The notes under the pieces are model-generated. The model was given only the letters and a program-made list of their open reading frames with translations. It had not been told where the DNA came from and did no database searches. From Crossiella equi (GTDB lineage: Bacteria; Actinomycetota; Actinomycetes; Mycobacteriales; Pseudonocardiaceae), in NCBI RefSeq assembly GCF_017876755.1, contig NZ_JAGIOO010000001.1, positions 6,185,786 through 6,249,785 on the forward strand: a DNA stretch of 64,000 nt, written 5' to 3'. The translations under genes were made by a program, and so were the position numbers. Every line of letters starts with the position of its first letter. The first letter of the stretch is position 1. Positions 24,706-33,280 of the stretch are shown here, piece by piece.

Positions 24706-27114
24706 ATGACCCGGACAACCAGATTCTTCTTGCGCAGTAAGAGAAAGGGGGCGGTGCTGCTGGCTGGCGTGCTGGCGGCCGGTGTGATCGCACCGAGCGC
24801 CCTCGCCGACCAGCGGGCGCTGCCCGTCACGACCGTGCAGGTCACGGGCCTCAGTGCCCCGGTCCGCACGGTTGTCGACAAATGGGGCGTCCCGCACATC
24901 TACGCCACCAGCACCGCCGACGTCTACCTGGGCCAGGGCTTCAACGCGGCCCGGGACCGCCTCTTCCAGCTCGACCTGTGGCGCCGCCGCGGGCTCGGTC
25001 AGCTGGCGGAGGTGCTCGGCGCGAACTACGCCGAGCTCGACAAGGCCGCGCGTTCCGTGCTGTACCGCGGTGACCTGGCCAAGGAGTGGGCGGCCTACCC
25101 GCCGCAGGCCAAGGAGACCGCGACCAAGTTCGTCGCCGGGGTCAACGGCTACCTCGACTGGCTTGCCCAGAACCCGGGTCAGCTGCCCGAGGAGTTCAAG
25201 GTCCTCGGCTACCAGCCCGCCAAGTGGCAGCCAGAGGACGTGGTGCGCATCCGGCAGCACGGCCTGGTGACCAACGGCTACTACGAGGCACTGCGCGCGC
25301 TGACCACCTGCGTGGCCGGGGCCGCCGCCGACGACATCCGGCAGCGGCTCGAGCCCCGCAAGGCGGTCACCGTGCCAGCCGGTCTCGACACGTGCGCGCT
25401 GGCGAACGTGGTCGAACCGCTGCTCGACGCCTACGGCAAGGCCGTGCTCCCGGCCACGTTCGACGGCGCGAAGGTGGGGCTGACCAGCGCCCCGCCGCCG
25501 CAGGGCAGCAACAACTGGGCGATCTCGGCGGCCAAGTCGGCCACCGGGCGGCCGGTGCTGGCCGACGACCCGCACCGGTCGATGACCCTGCCGTCCTCCC
25601 GGTACCTGGCGCACCTGTCCGCACCGGGGCTGGACGTCATCGGGGCGGGCGAGCCGATGATCCCGGGCATCTCGCTGGGCCACAACGGCACGTCCGCGTT
25701 CGGGCTGACGGTCTTCCCGGTCGACCAGGAGGACCTCTACGTCTACGCGCTCGACCCGGCTGACCGTTCGAGGTACAGGTACGGCAGCGGGTACGAGTCC
25801 TTCCGCACGGTGACCGAGGACCTGCCGGTCAAGGGCGAGCAGACCCGCAAGGTGACGCTGACCTTCTCCCGGCACGGGCCGATCCTGTTCACCGACGAGA
25901 AGGCCGGGCTGGCCTACGGCCTGCGCAGCGTGTGGCAGGAACCGGGCACCTCGCCCTACTTCGCGTCGCTGGGCTACCAGAACGCGAAGACCCCGCAGCA
26001 GTTCGGCGAGGCGCTGAAGCAGTGGGGCGCGCCCGGGACCAACCACGTCTACGCCAACACCTCGGGCACCATCGGCTGGCTGCCCGCGGCGCTGGTCCCG
26101 AAGCGCTCCGGCTACGACGGGCTGCTGCCGGTCCCCGGTGACGGCCGGTACGAGTGGAACGGCTTCTACCAGGGCGAGGACCTGCCGCGCGTGACCAACC
26201 CGGCCTCGGGCTGGGTGGCCACCGCGAACGAGATGAACCTGCCCGCCTCGCACCAGAACCTGGGGCTCGGGTTCGACTCGTGGTCGGACCCCTACCGCCA
26301 CCAGCGGATCAGCGAGGTGCTGTCCAGCAAGCCGAAGCTGACCTTCGAGGACTCCCTGGCCCTGCAGAACGACCAGGTGTCCCTCCCCGCCCGCAAGATC
26401 ACCGCGGTGCTCGCCGGACTGTCCACAGCGGACCCGGCGGTCAAGGCCTCGCTGGACCTGCTGCGCGGCTGGGACCACGTGGTCGGGGAGAAGTCGGCGG
26501 CGGCCGCGCTGTTCGAGGTGTGGTTCAGCAAGCACCTCGGGCAGGGGTTCGTGCGGGCCGTGCTGCCCGGCGTGAACTTCATCAACAGGCCGGACACGCA
26601 GGTGCTGCTCGACGCGCTGACCGACCCGGGTGCGTACTTCGGTGCGGACGCGGTGGCCAAGCGGGACAAGCTGCTGCTGGACACGCTGGTCAGCGCCCGG
26701 GCCGAGGTGGTCGGGAAGCTGGGCGCGGACCAGTCCGCGTGGCAGTGGGGCAAGATCCAGCAGACGCTGTTCGAGCACCCGCTCTCGCCGGTGGTGGACC
26801 AGGCCACGCGGTCGCGGCTCAACGTCGGGCCGCTGCCGCGCGGGGGCTCCTGGGACACGGTGAACCACTCCGACTACGACCTCACCAGCTTCCGGCAGAC
26901 CACCGGGGCCTCGGTGCGCGTGGTCCTGGACGTGGGCAACTGGGACGCCTCGAAGGCGGTCAACACGCCCGGTCAGTCCGGCAACCCGGCGGACCCGCAC
27001 TACAAGGACCTGGTGAACACGTGGGCGAAGGGTGAGTACTTCCCGCTCGTCTACAGCCGGGCCGCGGTGGAGCGGAACGCGGAGCGGTACATCGTGCTGG
27101 TGCCCAAGCCCTGA
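24706..27114 (+). CDS. Secreted penicillin acylase-family N-terminal nucleophile hydrolase
   Basis: 802 aa. A Sec signal peptide ends near ALAD. The alpha-chain region has the family motif LGQGFNAARDRLFQLDLWRRRGLGQLAEVLG. The autoprocessing point and catalytic Ser are in PPQGSNNWAISAAKS, followed by LADDPHRSMTLPS, and the beta chain contains TANEMNLP. The enzyme should self-cleave into alpha and beta chains and hydrolyse an amide such as an acyl-lipopeptide, acyl-homoserine lactone or beta-lactam side chain; substrate cannot be chosen. The TetR gene just upstream is a likely regulator. The family usually has 750-850 residues, so it looks intact. Confidence 0.92.
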   Translation: MTRTTRFFLRSKRKGAVLLAGVLAAGVIAPSALADQRALPVTTVQVTGLSAPVRTVVDKWGVPHIYATSTADVYLGQGFNAARDRLFQLDLWRRRGLGQLAEVLGANYAELDKAARSVLYRGDLAKEWAAYPPQAKETATKFVAGVNGYLDWLAQNPGQLPEEFKVLGYQPAKWQPEDVVRIRQHGLVTNGYYEALRALTTCVAGAAADDIRQRLEPRKAVTVPAGLDTCALANVVEPLLDAYGKAVLPATFDGAKVGLTSAPPPQGSNNWAISAAKSATGRPVLADDPHRSMTLPSSRYLAHLSAPGLDVIGAGEPMIPGISLGHNGTSAFGLTVFPVDQEDLYVYALDPADRSRYRYGSGYESFRTVTEDLPVKGEQTRKVTLTFSRHGPILFTDEKAGLAYGLRSVWQEPGTSPYFASLGYQNAKTPQQFGEALKQWGAPGTNHVYANTSGTIGWLPAALVPKRSGYDGLLPVPGDGRYEWNGFYQGEDLPRVTNPASGWVATANEMNLPASHQNLGLGFDSWSDPYRHQRISEVLSSKPKLTFEDSLALQNDQVSLPARKITAVLAGLSTADPAVKASLDLLRGWDHVVGEKSAAAALFEVWFSKHLGQGFVRAVLPGVNFINRPDTQVLLDALTDPGAYFGADAVAKRDKLLLDTLVSARAEVVGKLGADQSAWQWGKIQQTLFEHPLSPVVDQATRSRLNVGPLPRGGSWDTVNHSDYDLTSFRQTTGASVRVVLDVGNWDASKAVNTPGQSGNPADPHYKDLVNTWAKGEYFPLVYSRAAVERNAERYIVLVPKP

Positions 27115-27121
27115 GCACGGG

Positions 27122-27147
27122 GGTGGGGCGGCTCCGGCCGCCCCACC
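27122..27147. terminator. Perfect 11-bp hairpin between convergent genes
   Basis: GGTGGGGCGGC, loop TCCG, GCCGCCCCACC, located between the acylase stop and the end of mce. Probably a bidirectional terminator. Confidence 0.75.
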
Positions 27148-27152
27148 TCCGC

Positions 27153-27599
27153 TCAGTGGCCCTCGGCGGGCTCCACCAGCTCCACCAGCACGCCGCCCGC
27201 GTCCTTGGGGTGCACGAAGTTCACCCGCGAGCCGCCGGTGCCCCGGCGGGCCTCGTCGTAGATCAGCCGCAGCCCCTTGCCCCGGATGGCCGCGCTGGCC
27301 GCGTCCAGGTCGGTGACCCGGATGGCCAGCTGCTGCAGGCCGGGGCCGCTGCGGCCGAGGAACTTGGCGATCGTGGAGTCCGGCCGGGACGGGGCCAGCA
27401 GCTGGACCTGCGTCGCGCCGGTGGTGTCGCCGGGGGCGCTGAGCATGGCCTCGTGCACACCCTGTTCCTCGTTGGTCTCACGGTGGGTGACGACCAGGCC
27501 GAAGGAGCCGGTGTGCAGGGCGATGGCCTCGTCCAGGTCGGGCACCGCGATGCCGACGTGGTCGATGGCGGTGACGAGGTTCTGGATGTCCTGGAGCAT
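27153..27599 (-). CDS. mce: Methylmalonyl-CoA epimerase
   Basis: 148 aa, a VOC-fold enzyme interconverting (2R)- and (2S)-methylmalonyl- (or ethylmalonyl-) CoA. IDHVGIAVPDLDEAI holds the first metal His, QQLAIRVTDLDAA the middle strand, and VHPKDAGGVLVELVE the last metal ligands and catalytic Glu. ATG 27599 chosen as the family start; the upstream frame is not supported. Divergent from thiolase-meaB; all belong to the ethylmalonyl/methylmalonyl-CoA route with Ccr. Confidence 0.93.
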   Translation of the reverse strand: MLQDIQNLVTAIDHVGIAVPDLDEAIALHTGSFGLVVTHRETNEEQGVHEAMLSAPGDTTGATQVQLLAPSRPDSTIAKFLGRSGPGLQQLAIRVTDLDAASAAIRGKGLRLIYDEARRGTGGSRVNFVHPKDAGGVLVELVEPAEGH

Positions 27600-27742
27600 G
27601 AGGGCAGAGTAGTGACCAGCAGGCGGGGCGGCGGCCACACTCTGTGTGCGTCCTCACACGGCGATCTGCCTCGTACCGGCAGTATGGTCCAAGACAATTC
27701 TGAGCAGACCTAACCCACCCGCAGTGTCGCTGGAGGCAGTCC

Positions 27743-28942
27743 GTGTCTGGTTCTGTGATCGTCGCCGGAGCCCGTACCCCGATGGGTCGGCTGCTCGGCT
27801 CCCTCAAGGACTTCTCCGGGGCCCAGCTCGGCGGGGCGGCCATCAAGGGCGCGCTGGAGCGGGCCGGGGTCGCGCCGGAGGCCGTGCAGTACGTGATCAT
27901 GGGCCAGGTGCTCACCGCCGGGGCCGGGCAGATCCCCGCGCGCCAGGCCGCGGTCGCCGCCGGGATCCCGATGAGCGTGCCCGCGCTGACGATCAACAAG
28001 GTGTGCCTGTCCGGCCTGGACGCCATCGCGCTGGCCGACCAGCTCATCCGGGCCGGGGAGTTCGACATCGTGGTGGCCGGTGGCCAGGAGTCCATGACCC
28101 AGGCCCCGCACCTGCTGGCCAAGTCCCGGTCCGGGTTCAAGTACGGCGACGTGGCCATGGTCGACCACATGGCCCACGACGGCCTGTTCTGCGCCTTCGA
28201 CCAGGTCGCCATGGGCTCCAGCACGGAGAAGTACAACGAGCGCTACGGCGTGACCCGCGCCGAGCAGGACGCCTTCGCCGCCCGCTCGCACCAGCGGGCC
28301 GCCGCCGCGCAGGAGAAGGGTCTGTTCGCCGACGAGATCACGCCGGTGGCCATCCCGCAGCGCAAGGGCGAGCCGGTGCTCTTCGACACCGACGAGGGCG
28401 TGCGCGCGGACACCACCGTGGACACCCTGGCCAAGCTGCGCCCCGCCTTCGCCTCCGACGGCACCATCACCGCGGGCTCGGCCTCGCAGATCTCCGACGG
28501 CGCGGCCGCGGTGGTCGTGATGAGCAAGGCCAAGGCGGAGGAGCTGGGCCTGACCTGGCTGGCCGAGATCGGCGCGCACGGCGTGGTGGCCGGTCCGGAC
28601 GCCAGCCTGCACGAGCAGCCCTCGAACGCGATCAAGGCCGCGTGCGCCAAGGAGGGCATCGAGCCCACCGCGCTGGACCTCATCGAGATCAACGAGGCCT
28701 TCGCCGCGGTCGGCGTGGTCTCCGCCCGCAAGCTCGGCCTCTCCGACGAGGAGGCCGACGCCAAGGTCAACGTGAACGGCGGCGCGATCGCGCTCGGCCA
28801 CCCGATCGGCATGTCCGGCGCCCGCGTGGTGCTGACCCTGGCGCTGGAGCTCCAGCGGCGGGGCGGCGGCACCGGCGCGGCCGCGCTGTGCGGTGGCGGC
28901 GGCCAGGGCGACGCGCTGGTGATCCGGGTACCGTCTGCCTGA
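27743..28942 (+). CDS. Acetyl-CoA C-acetyltransferase (thiolase)
   Basis: 399 aa. The acyl-accepting Cys is in [11 protein letters not shown], the C-terminal catalytic residues in [17 protein letters not shown] (His) and [11 protein letters not shown] (Cys). It condenses two acetyl-CoA to acetoacetyl-CoA, the entry step toward 3-hydroxybutyryl- and crotonyl-CoA. GTG start after GGAGG. meaB starts one base after its TGA, so the two form an operon, divergent from mce. Confidence 0.95.
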   Translation: MSGSVIVAGARTPMGRLLGSLKDFSGAQLGGAAIKGALERAGVAPEAVQYVIMGQVLTAGAGQIPARQAAVAAGIPMSVPALTINKVCLSGLDAIALADQLIRAGEFDIVVAGGQESMTQAPHLLAKSRSGFKYGDVAMVDHMAHDGLFCAFDQVAMGSSTEKYNERYGVTRAEQDAFAARSHQRAAAAQEKGLFADEITPVAIPQRKGEPVLFDTDEGVRADTTVDTLAKLRPAFASDGTITAGSASQISDGAAAVVVMSKAKAEELGLTWLAEIGAHGVVAGPDASLHEQPSNAIKAACAKEGIEPTALDLIEINEAFAAVGVVSARKLGLSDEEADAKVNVNGGAIALGHPIGMSGARVVLTLALELQRRGGGTGAAALCGGGGQGDALVIRVPSA

Positions 28943-28943
28943 C

Positions 28944-29912
28944 ATGGGCAGAGCCGTTGACGTCGCCGACCTGGTCGCGCGTGCCCGGGACGGTCAGCCG
29001 CGCGCGGTCGCGCGGCTGATCTCCCTGGTCGAGGACGCCAGCCCGCACCTGCGCACCGTCGCGGCGGCGCTGGCGCCCCACACCGGGCACGCCCAGGTCG
29101 TCGGCCTCACCGGCGCCCCCGGGGTCGGCAAGTCGACCTCGACCTCCGCGCTGGTCAGCGCCTACCGCGCGGCGGGCAAGCGCGTCGGCGTGCTCGCGGT
29201 CGACCCCTCCTCCCCCTTCTCCGGCGGCGCGCTGCTCGGCGACCGCATCCGCATGCAGGACCACGCCACCGACGAGGGCGTGTTCATCCGCTCAATGGCC
29301 ACCCGCGGCCACCTGGGCGGCCTGTCCTGGGCCACCCCGCAGGCGCTGCGGGTCCTGGACGCGGCGGGCTGCGACGTGGTCCTGGTCGAGACGGTCGGCG
29401 TGGGCCAGTCCGAGGTCGAGGTGGTCTCCCTGGCCGACACCACGGCGGTCCTGCTGGCCCCCGGCATGGGCGACGGCATCCAGGCGGCCAAGGCCGGGAT
29501 CCTGGAGGTCGCCGACGTGTTTGTGGTCAACAAGGCCGACCGGGAGGGCGCCGAGGCCACCGTGCGCGACCTCAAGTACATGATCTCCCTGGGGCGCAAG
29601 GAGATCCAGGGCGCGATGTGGCGGCAGCCGATCGTGCCGACCGTGGCCAGCCGGGGCGAGGGCATCATGGAGGTGCGCTCGGCCGTCGAGGCGCACCGGG
29701 ACTGGATGACCGGCCACGGCGAGCTGGCGCGGCGCCGGGCGCGGCGGGCCGAGGCGGAGATCGAGGCCATCGCGCTGGCCGAGCTGCGCGGGCGCATCGG
29801 CGACCTGCGGGGCGGCACCGCACTGGCCGACCTGGCCAAACGCGTGGTGGCGGGGGAGACGGACCCGTTCACCGCCGCCGACGAGCTGGTGGCCGGGCTC
29901 CGGGCGCGGTAG
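28944..29912 (+). CDS. meaB: MeaB/ArgK-type GTPase chaperone of B12-dependent mutases
   Basis: 322 aa G3E GTPase. Walker A GAPGVGKST, switch region VDPSSPFSGGALLGDRIRMQ, ETVGVGQSEVEV (Walker B/G3), and NKADREGA (G4) are all present. It protects and reactivates methylmalonyl-CoA-type mutases by gating cobalamin transfer. Cotranscribed with thiolase. The nearest mutase-like gene in this window (52.6 kb) is internally deleted, so the active client must be encoded elsewhere. Confidence 0.94.
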   Translation: MGRAVDVADLVARARDGQPRAVARLISLVEDASPHLRTVAAALAPHTGHAQVVGLTGAPGVGKSTSTSALVSAYRAAGKRVGVLAVDPSSPFSGGALLGDRIRMQDHATDEGVFIRSMATRGHLGGLSWATPQALRVLDAAGCDVVLVETVGVGQSEVEVVSLADTTAVLLAPGMGDGIQAAKAGILEVADVFVVNKADREGAEATVRDLKYMISLGRKEIQGAMWRQPIVPTVASRGEGIMEVRSAVEAHRDWMTGHGELARRRARRAEAEIEAIALAELRGRIGDLRGGTALADLAKRVVAGETDPFTAADELVAGLRAR

Positions 29913-29924
29913 CCCCCGGAGCCC
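29895..29924. terminator. 10-bp hairpin overlapping the meaB stop
   Basis: GGGCTCCGGG (29895-29904) pairs with CCCGGAGCCC (29915-29924) around a 10-nt loop. It covers the end of meaB and lies just before the convergent LtrA-like gene end. Confidence 0.6.
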
Positions 29925-29930
29925 GACGGG

Positions 29931-31070
29931 TCAGCCGGTGGCGGTGCGGTGCCGCGCGGCCGTCGTGATCCCCGCCAGGACCGCCATCAGCACGGCCGTC
30001 ACGTGCACCGGGGCGCCGGAGAACGTGCTGCCCAGGATGAGCGCCGCCACCGCCGGACAGGCCCAGCGGACCAGGCCGGTGGCGCGGTCCAGGTGCAGGT
30101 ACCAGACGCTGAGCACGAACAGGGCCACCGGGACGGTGACCGCCAGACCCGCCGCGACCGTGGGCAGGTGGGCCCTGTGCAGGTCGTGGTCGACCGCCAC
30201 GGACAGGCCCGCGCCCACCGCGGCCGCGCTCGCGAAGATCAGGTAGTGGCCGTAGCCCCAGGTCAGGGCCGGGCGCAGGCCTTCCGGGCCGTGGGCCGGG
30301 CGGTCGAAGTAGAGCCACCACATGCTGAACAGGATGAGCAGGCCCGCCACCGCGACCGAGACCAGCAGCGGCACGTTCGCCTCGCCCTCCAGGCCCGAGC
30401 GGATGGCCGTGGCCGAGGCCAGGACCGACTCGCCGAGCACGATGAGGGTGAACAGGCCGTAGCGTTCGGCCACGTGCTCCGGGTGCCAGGTGGTCGGGCC
30501 CGCGCGTTCGGCCCAGACCGGGACGGCCAGCTCCAGCGCCGCCATCAGCAGGAAGCCCGGGAGGAACAGGGACTCCGGCAGGAACAGGCGGGCCACCCAG
30601 CCCAGCTGGACCAGCGCGATGCCCAGGGCGAAGCGGTGCGCGCAGCGGCGCAGGGCCGGCTCGGTGCGGGCCGCGCGCAGCCACTGGAGCACCATGGCCA
30701 CCCGCATCACCACGTAGCCGATGGTGACCACGGTGAAGTCGTTGTGGAACGCGCCGGGCACACCCGCGGCCAGCACCAGGCCACCGGAGATCTGGAGGAG
30801 GGTGGTCAGGCGGTACGGGAGGTCGTCGGTGTCGAAGCTGGAGGCGAACCAGGTGAAGTTCAGCCAGGCCCACCACACCGCGTAGAAGGACAGGGCGAAG
30901 CCGAGCACGCCCTGGCCGATGTGGTTCTCGGACAGGGCGTGGTGCAGCCCGGCCGCGGCCTGGGCGACCGCGACCACGAAGCACAGGTCGAACAGCAGTT
31001 CCAGGGGGGTGGCCGCGCGGTGCGGCTCGGCCGGATCACGGGCCACCATGGGCCGGTACCAGGGGCGCAT
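29931..31070 (-). CDS. Low temperature requirement protein A (LtrA)-like membrane protein
   Basis: About 379 aa with roughly ten transmembrane helices. The family pattern ATPLELLFDLCFVVAVAQAA near the N-terminus, WWAWLNFTWFASSFDTDD, AERYGLFTLIVLGESVLA and YLIFASAAAVGAGL identify LtrA (PF06772). Function of the family is unknown; originally linked to growth at low temperature in Listeria. The start could be ATG 31070 or one of two in-frame GTGs (31088, 31115); none has a strong ribosome site. Confidence 0.88.
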   Translation of the reverse strand: MRPWYRPMVARDPAEPHRAATPLELLFDLCFVVAVAQAAAGLHHALSENHIGQGVLGFALSFYAVWWAWLNFTWFASSFDTDDLPYRLTTLLQISGGLVLAAGVPGAFHNDFTVVTIGYVVMRVAMVLQWLRAARTEPALRRCAHRFALGIALVQLGWVARLFLPESLFLPGFLLMAALELAVPVWAERAGPTTWHPEHVAERYGLFTLIVLGESVLASATAIRSGLEGEANVPLLVSVAVAGLLILFSMWWLYFDRPAHGPEGLRPALTWGYGHYLIFASAAAVGAGLSVAVDHDLHRAHLPTVAAGLAVTVPVALFVLSVWYLHLDRATGLVRWACPAVAALILGSTFSGAPVHVTAVLMAVLAGITTAARHRTATG

Positions 31071-31199
31071 GGGGAGATTCTGCGGCACCCGGCGCCGATT
31101 GTCCTCTGTGGACACGAACCGCCCGCACCGACGAAAGTAGGGTGTGAAAGCCGTGCGCATCACTCGTGGGCACCGCTCCGGCGGGCCTATGCTGGAGGG

Positions 31200-31880
31200 G
31201 TGAGCGGGCAGCAGCGGGTACCACAGTCGGAGAACATCACCGTCCGGATCCCCAAGCCTCCTCGGCGAACCCCTTTCCCCGCAACGCAAATCGCCGGTCG
31301 CGCCCCGGTGCACACCCCCTCGGGCAACCCGCTCGGGCCGCGGGTGCCCACCGCGTCCACCGGGGTGCTCGTCGACCTCAGCACGAAGGCTCGGCAGAAG
31401 GTGATGACGGGGGCGGTCGTCGCGGGGGTGGTCGGGCTGCTCGTCATGCTGCTCGCGATCTTCGGGGTGATCGGCGCGGGCGGTGTGCTCCGCGTGACCA
31501 CCGGCGCGCTCGGCGCGGGCTTCCTCGGCCTCTCGCTGATCGCGGTCATGTGCTGGAAGGTGCTCGCCCGCGACCGCAAGCTGCGCATCTCCCCGCACGG
31601 CCTGCGCTGGGACGAGGACCACGGCGCCTCCTTCACGCTGCGCTGGGCCGAGCTCGGCGCGGTGGAGCTCACCCGAGGGGCCAAGCGCACGATCAGCCTC
31701 GACCTCTACCCCGGCGACTCCTCCTTCCGGCAGCGCCACCCGGAGATGGAGCACCTCTGGGAGAGGCACCAGGTCGAGAACGGCTACCGGATCCCGCTCG
31801 GCGACTCCGTCCGGCTGCTGCCGCCGGTCGAGATCGCGCTGCGCCGGTACTGCCCCGCTCTGTACCGAGGCGTGCACTGA
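31200..31880 (+). CDS. Membrane protein with PH-like C-terminal domain
   Basis: 226 aa. A Pro/Arg-rich cytoplasmic N-terminus (about 70 residues) precedes two transmembrane helices (about 70-115), then a cytoplasmic domain LRISPHGLRWDEDHGASFTLRWAELGAVEL resembling bacterial PH-like domains. GTG 31200 with GGAGGG almost touching it; no better start is in frame. A longer upstream frame overlaps the ltrA-like gene and is rejected. Function unknown. Confidence 0.65.
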   Translation: MSGQQRVPQSENITVRIPKPPRRTPFPATQIAGRAPVHTPSGNPLGPRVPTASTGVLVDLSTKARQKVMTGAVVAGVVGLLVMLLAIFGVIGAGGVLRVTTGALGAGFLGLSLIAVMCWKVLARDRKLRISPHGLRWDEDHGASFTLRWAELGAVELTRGAKRTISLDLYPGDSSFRQRHPEMEHLWERHQVENGYRIPLGDSVRLLPPVEIALRRYCPALYRGVH

Positions 31881-31967
31881 CGGTAAATTGCCAGCTCAGG
31901 GCCAGTTCCGGGCCCGGTGCCAGGTAGTCTGGTGGTTCCGGATCCCCGTAGTACTGGAGCAACGACG

Positions 31968-32219
31968 ATGAGCGCTGTGTGGTGGGTGCTGCTCGCCTTC
32001 CCGGTGGGCGTGGCACTGGCCGTGCTGCTGCTGAGGCTGTGGCCAGGCGAGAAGACCGGTCCCGGCCAGGTGACCGTCGACGAGCTGCGCGAGCGCGAGG
32101 ACGTCGACTCCCTGCCGTACTACCCGCCGACCACGACCGGCACCTTCCCGATCGTCCGGGTCCCGGACGACGTCCGGGCCGACGGCGAGGACAAGAAGAA
32201 CGGGCCCGAGCAGGGCTGA
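31968..32219 (+). CDS. Small single-pass membrane protein
   Basis: 83 aa. One N-terminal transmembrane helix (about residues 3-24) and an acidic cytoplasmic tail (VDELREREDVDSLPYYPPTTTGTFPIVRVPDDV). CTGGAG lies 8 bp before the ATG. The tail YYPPTTTGTFPIVRVP is a proline-rich extended segment that could bind a partner. Not a family I recognise. Confidence 0.6.
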   Translation: MSAVWWVLLAFPVGVALAVLLLRLWPGEKTGPGQVTVDELREREDVDSLPYYPPTTTGTFPIVRVPDDVRADGEDKKNGPEQG

Positions 32220-32237
32220 CACCCCGCCCGGGCCCGT
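32200..32237. terminator. 9-bp hairpin between convergent genes
   Basis: ACGGGCCCG (32200-32208) pairs with CGGGCCCGT (32229-32237), spanning the stop of the small membrane gene and lying before the end of the sugar-binding protein gene. Confidence 0.55.
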
Positions 32238-32254
32238 CCCCGGAGCGCTCGGCC

Positions 32255-33244
32255 TCAGCAGCTGGTCCGGTAGAAGTACTGCTGCTTGCTCTGCATGTCC
32301 TCGCTGGTCAGGGCGACCAGGTTGGTCTCGATCTCCTTGGTCACCGACTTGCCCTCGATGGCGTTGACCGCCTGCTGCACGCCCTGGCGGCCGATCCCGG
32401 CCGGGTCCTGGGCGATGAGGGCCTGCACGTCCCCGGCCCGCAGCCCGTCGACCTGCTTCGGGCTGGCGTCGAAGCCGACCAGCTTGACCTCGCCGCGCTT
32501 GTTCGCGTTGCGCAGGCCAGCCGCCGCGCCCTCACCGGAGTTGAGGTTGGTGGCGAACACCCCGGCCAGGTCCGGCGTGGCCGCCAGCTGCGCGGAGACG
32601 ATGTTCGCGGCCTGCGAGGGCTCGTTGTCGCTGTACTTCTGGCCGACGTACTTGATGTTCGGGTACTTCTTGATCTCCTCCTCGAAGCCCGCCGCACGGG
32701 CGTCCGTGGTGGAGGTGCCCGCCTTGGTGTTGATCACCAGGACCGAGCCCTTCTCACCGATCAGCTTCGCCAGGGTCTGTGCGGCGAGCTGGCCGCCCTG
32801 CTTGTTGTTCGAGGAGATCGCCGAGGCCGCGATGGAGCGGTCCTTCAGCTTGGTGTCCACCTCGACGACCTTGATCCCCGCGCTGGTCAGCTGCTTCATC
32901 GGGGTGCCCAGCGCGGTGTCGTCGGTGGGCGCGATGAGCACACCGGCGGGCCGTGTGGACTGCACCGAGTTCACGATCGGCACCTGGAGCGAGGCGTCGA
33001 ACTTCTCCGGCGCCTGCACGCTCAGCTCGTAGCCGAGCTTGGTCGCCTCCTCCTTGGCGCCGCACTCCATCGAGATGTAGAACGGCTCGCCCTTCACCCC
33101 GGGCAGCAGCGCGAGCTTCTTGTTGTCCGGTGCGGACTGGCTGCCGCCCGGGGTCTCCCCGATGCGGCCGCCCCCGCAGGCGGCGAGCGCGAGCACTGCG
33201 GCCAGCGCGGCCCCCATCTTCAGCGCGGTCCGTGGTGCGGTCAT
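32255..33244 (-). CDS. Sugar ABC transporter substrate-binding lipoprotein (RbsB/FrcB type)
   Basis: 329 aa. Lipobox LAAC after a typical signal peptide. The mature protein is a Peripla_BP_4 fold (ISMECGAKEEATKLGYELSVQAPEKFD, VLIAPTDDTALGTPMKQLTSAGIKVVEVDT, KLVGFDASPKQVDGLRAGDVQALIAQDP). It is the last gene of the lacI-manA-ATPase-permease-SBP unit, suggesting capture of mannose or a related hexose released by the divergent GH92 enzyme. Confidence 0.92.
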   Translation of the reverse strand: MTAPRTALKMGAALAAVLALAACGGGRIGETPGGSQSAPDNKKLALLPGVKGEPFYISMECGAKEEATKLGYELSVQAPEKFDASLQVPIVNSVQSTRPAGVLIAPTDDTALGTPMKQLTSAGIKVVEVDTKLKDRSIAASAISSNNKQGGQLAAQTLAKLIGEKGSVLVINTKAGTSTTDARAAGFEEEIKKYPNIKYVGQKYSDNEPSQAANIVSAQLAATPDLAGVFATNLNSGEGAAAGLRNANKRGEVKLVGFDASPKQVDGLRAGDVQALIAQDPAGIGRQGVQQAVNAIEGKSVTKEIETNLVALTSEDMQSKQQYFYRTSC

Positions 33245-33280
33245 GGAGCTTCACCTTCTCTGCACGTCGTTGTGCTGCGT

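Noticed and set aside
24667-27000. 777-codon open frame antisense to the acylase gene
   Set aside because: Arg/Gly/His-rich shadow with no domain; the opposite strand encodes a complete acylase with signal peptide and catalytic Ser.
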